Shown: in pieces, positions 63,409 through 64,000 of the stretch
Layout: each line of letters opens with the position of its first letter
Numbering within the stretch: position 1 is the first letter of the stretch
Source of the DNA: an uncultured Neglectibacter sp.
GTDB lineage: Bacteria; Bacillota; Clostridia; Oscillospirales; Acutalibacteraceae
Reading direction: 5' to 3'
Assembly (NCBI GenBank): GCA_937958185.1
Contig: CALFFN010000006.1
Coordinates: 97,912 to 161,911 of the forward strand
Length of the DNA: 64,000 nucleotides
Translations under genes and position numbers: made by a program
The notes under the pieces: model-generated
Seen by the model: the letters and a program-made list of their open reading frames with translations, nothing else
The model's database searches: none
Told to the model about the DNA's origin: nothing

Positions 63409-63816
63409 ATGCCAAACGAATACGACATGGATCAAATGCGGGAGGACGCTGTGCGCCGGGCAAGGGAAATGCAGTCCCGCGCCCATCTTCCGCCCAGACA
63501 GGAAGCTCCTCAGCAGCGGCGCGGCTCCCAGCAGCGCAGTCCCGCCCAGCGGAGCTCTTCCCCGTCCCAGCCTGCCCAGAGACACCCGCCGGAGCCCCCG
63601 GCAGAACATACAGAATCCCCGAGAGAACATACACAGCCCCCCGAAACCCGCCAGCCCATAGAGGAACGGTCCCAGGGGCAAATGCAATCCCCCGGATTGC
63701 TGGAATCCCTGTTTCAGGACAAGGAGCGCACGGTGATTTTGGCGCTGCTGATCCTGCTCAGCGAGGACGACAGCCATCACGATTTGATGTTCGCCCTGAT
63801 GTTCCTGCTCATGTAG
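63409..63816 (+). CDS. Uncharacterised protein with Arg/Pro/Gln-rich middle and hydrophobic end (135 aa)
   Basis: The ATG at 63409 follows AAAGGAG by six to eight bases and lies 20 bp after the previous gene. The N-terminal helix (YDMDQMREDAVRRAREMQSRA) is followed by a disordered Gln/Arg/Pro-rich stretch. The C-terminus has LLESLFQDKERTVILALLILLSEDDSHHDLMFALMFLLM, two short hydrophobic helices split by an acidic-His turn. It is probably an amphipathic membrane-associated end. Its TAG stop forms part of the TTAG repeat that follows. Confidence 0.72.
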   Translation: MPNEYDMDQMREDAVRRAREMQSRAHLPPRQEAPQQRRGSQQRSPAQRSSSPSQPAQRHPPEPPAEHTESPREHTQPPETRQPIEERSQGQMQSPGLLESLFQDKERTVILALLILLSEDDSHHDLMFALMFLLM

Positions 63817-64000
63817 TTGTTAGCTGTTAGCAGTTAGTTGTTAGAAAGAGAAGAGAACGAGGGAATTAGGAATTAGAAATTAGAAATTAGCAATGAGCAA
63901 GGCAACAAAAAGACGGTGGAATATTTTTCCGCCCATTTTCTGAATTTTAGAACACTATAATCTATAGATCGGCGTACCCCAGAGACTATGAAAAAAGCGG
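63814..64000. repeat. TTAG/heptamer array and inverted cassette-like repeat C (cut by window edge)
   Basis: Directly at the stop codon come GTTAG-type repeats (63815-63850). Four AATTAGV heptamers and one AATGAGC follow (63864-63900), then AACAAAAAGACGGTGGAATAT. Read on the minus strand, the rest matches the units at 46165-46580: GGGCGGAAAAA, a spacer with GATTATAGTGTTCTA, and TTTTTTCATAGTCTC. The unit continues past the window. Confidence 0.65.

Overview
The window is a high-GC chromosome segment from a monoderm anaerobe, most likely a gut-type Clostridia member (Oscillospirales/Ruminococcaceae-like). This is inferred from several signals. SLH-anchored surface proteins and a dockerin module are present. 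There is a clostridial 2-hydroxyacyl-CoA dehydratase activase, with DegV, YczE/YitT-type and DUF3795 proteins. Ribosome binding sites of the AAGGAGG type are strong, and sigma-A promoters with 17-bp spacing are easy to read. No tRNA, rRNA, CRISPR array, transposase or phage gene was found.

Region 1 (1-34,017, minus strand) holds three giant secreted-protein genes in a row. They encode an SLH-anchored protein of 2,390 aa, a 4,622-aa protein ending in a dockerin module, and a protein of at least 4,200 aa that runs off the left edge. The last carries more than 30 Ig-like units marked by a DQYG motif about every 100 residues. The first two lie 34 bp apart behind one promoter; the third has a 340-bp leader full of hairpins. 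The two DQYG proteins share an N-terminal domain that looks cohesin-like. Together they suggest a non-catalytic cell-surface assembly. Divergently transcribed is a 624-aa RCC1-repeat/SLH protein with a consensus sigma-A promoter.

Region 2 (36.5-46.1 kb) holds glycyl-tRNA synthetase, a WYL regulator, a DUF3795/flavin reductase pair and a Pro/Thr/Asn-rich single-pass membrane protein. On the minus strand follows an envelope-stress unit: response regulator, sensor kinase and HtrA protease, the last two coupled by an ATGA overlap.

Region 3 (46.6-57.7 kb) holds a BmrU-type lipid kinase, a protein resembling an ABC exporter membrane domain without its ATPase, a NUDIX hydrolase and a thioesterase. 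Divergent from these is a 2-hydroxyacyl-CoA dehydratase activase system split into two genes by 489 bp of repeat-bearing DNA, then DegV, a YczE-type membrane protein and a zinc metallopeptidase.

Region 4 (57.9-64 kb) holds a small membrane protein, an ECF sigma/anti-sigma pair, a phosphohexomutase, a YfcE-type phosphoesterase and a three-gene cluster of unrecognised small proteins.

The intergenic DNA of the right half carries a dispersed repeat family not tied to any gene. It has TTAG-type heptamer arrays that begin at TAG stop codons, followed by units with conserved ends and a variable palindromic core. One pair of copies shows a compensatory base-pair change.
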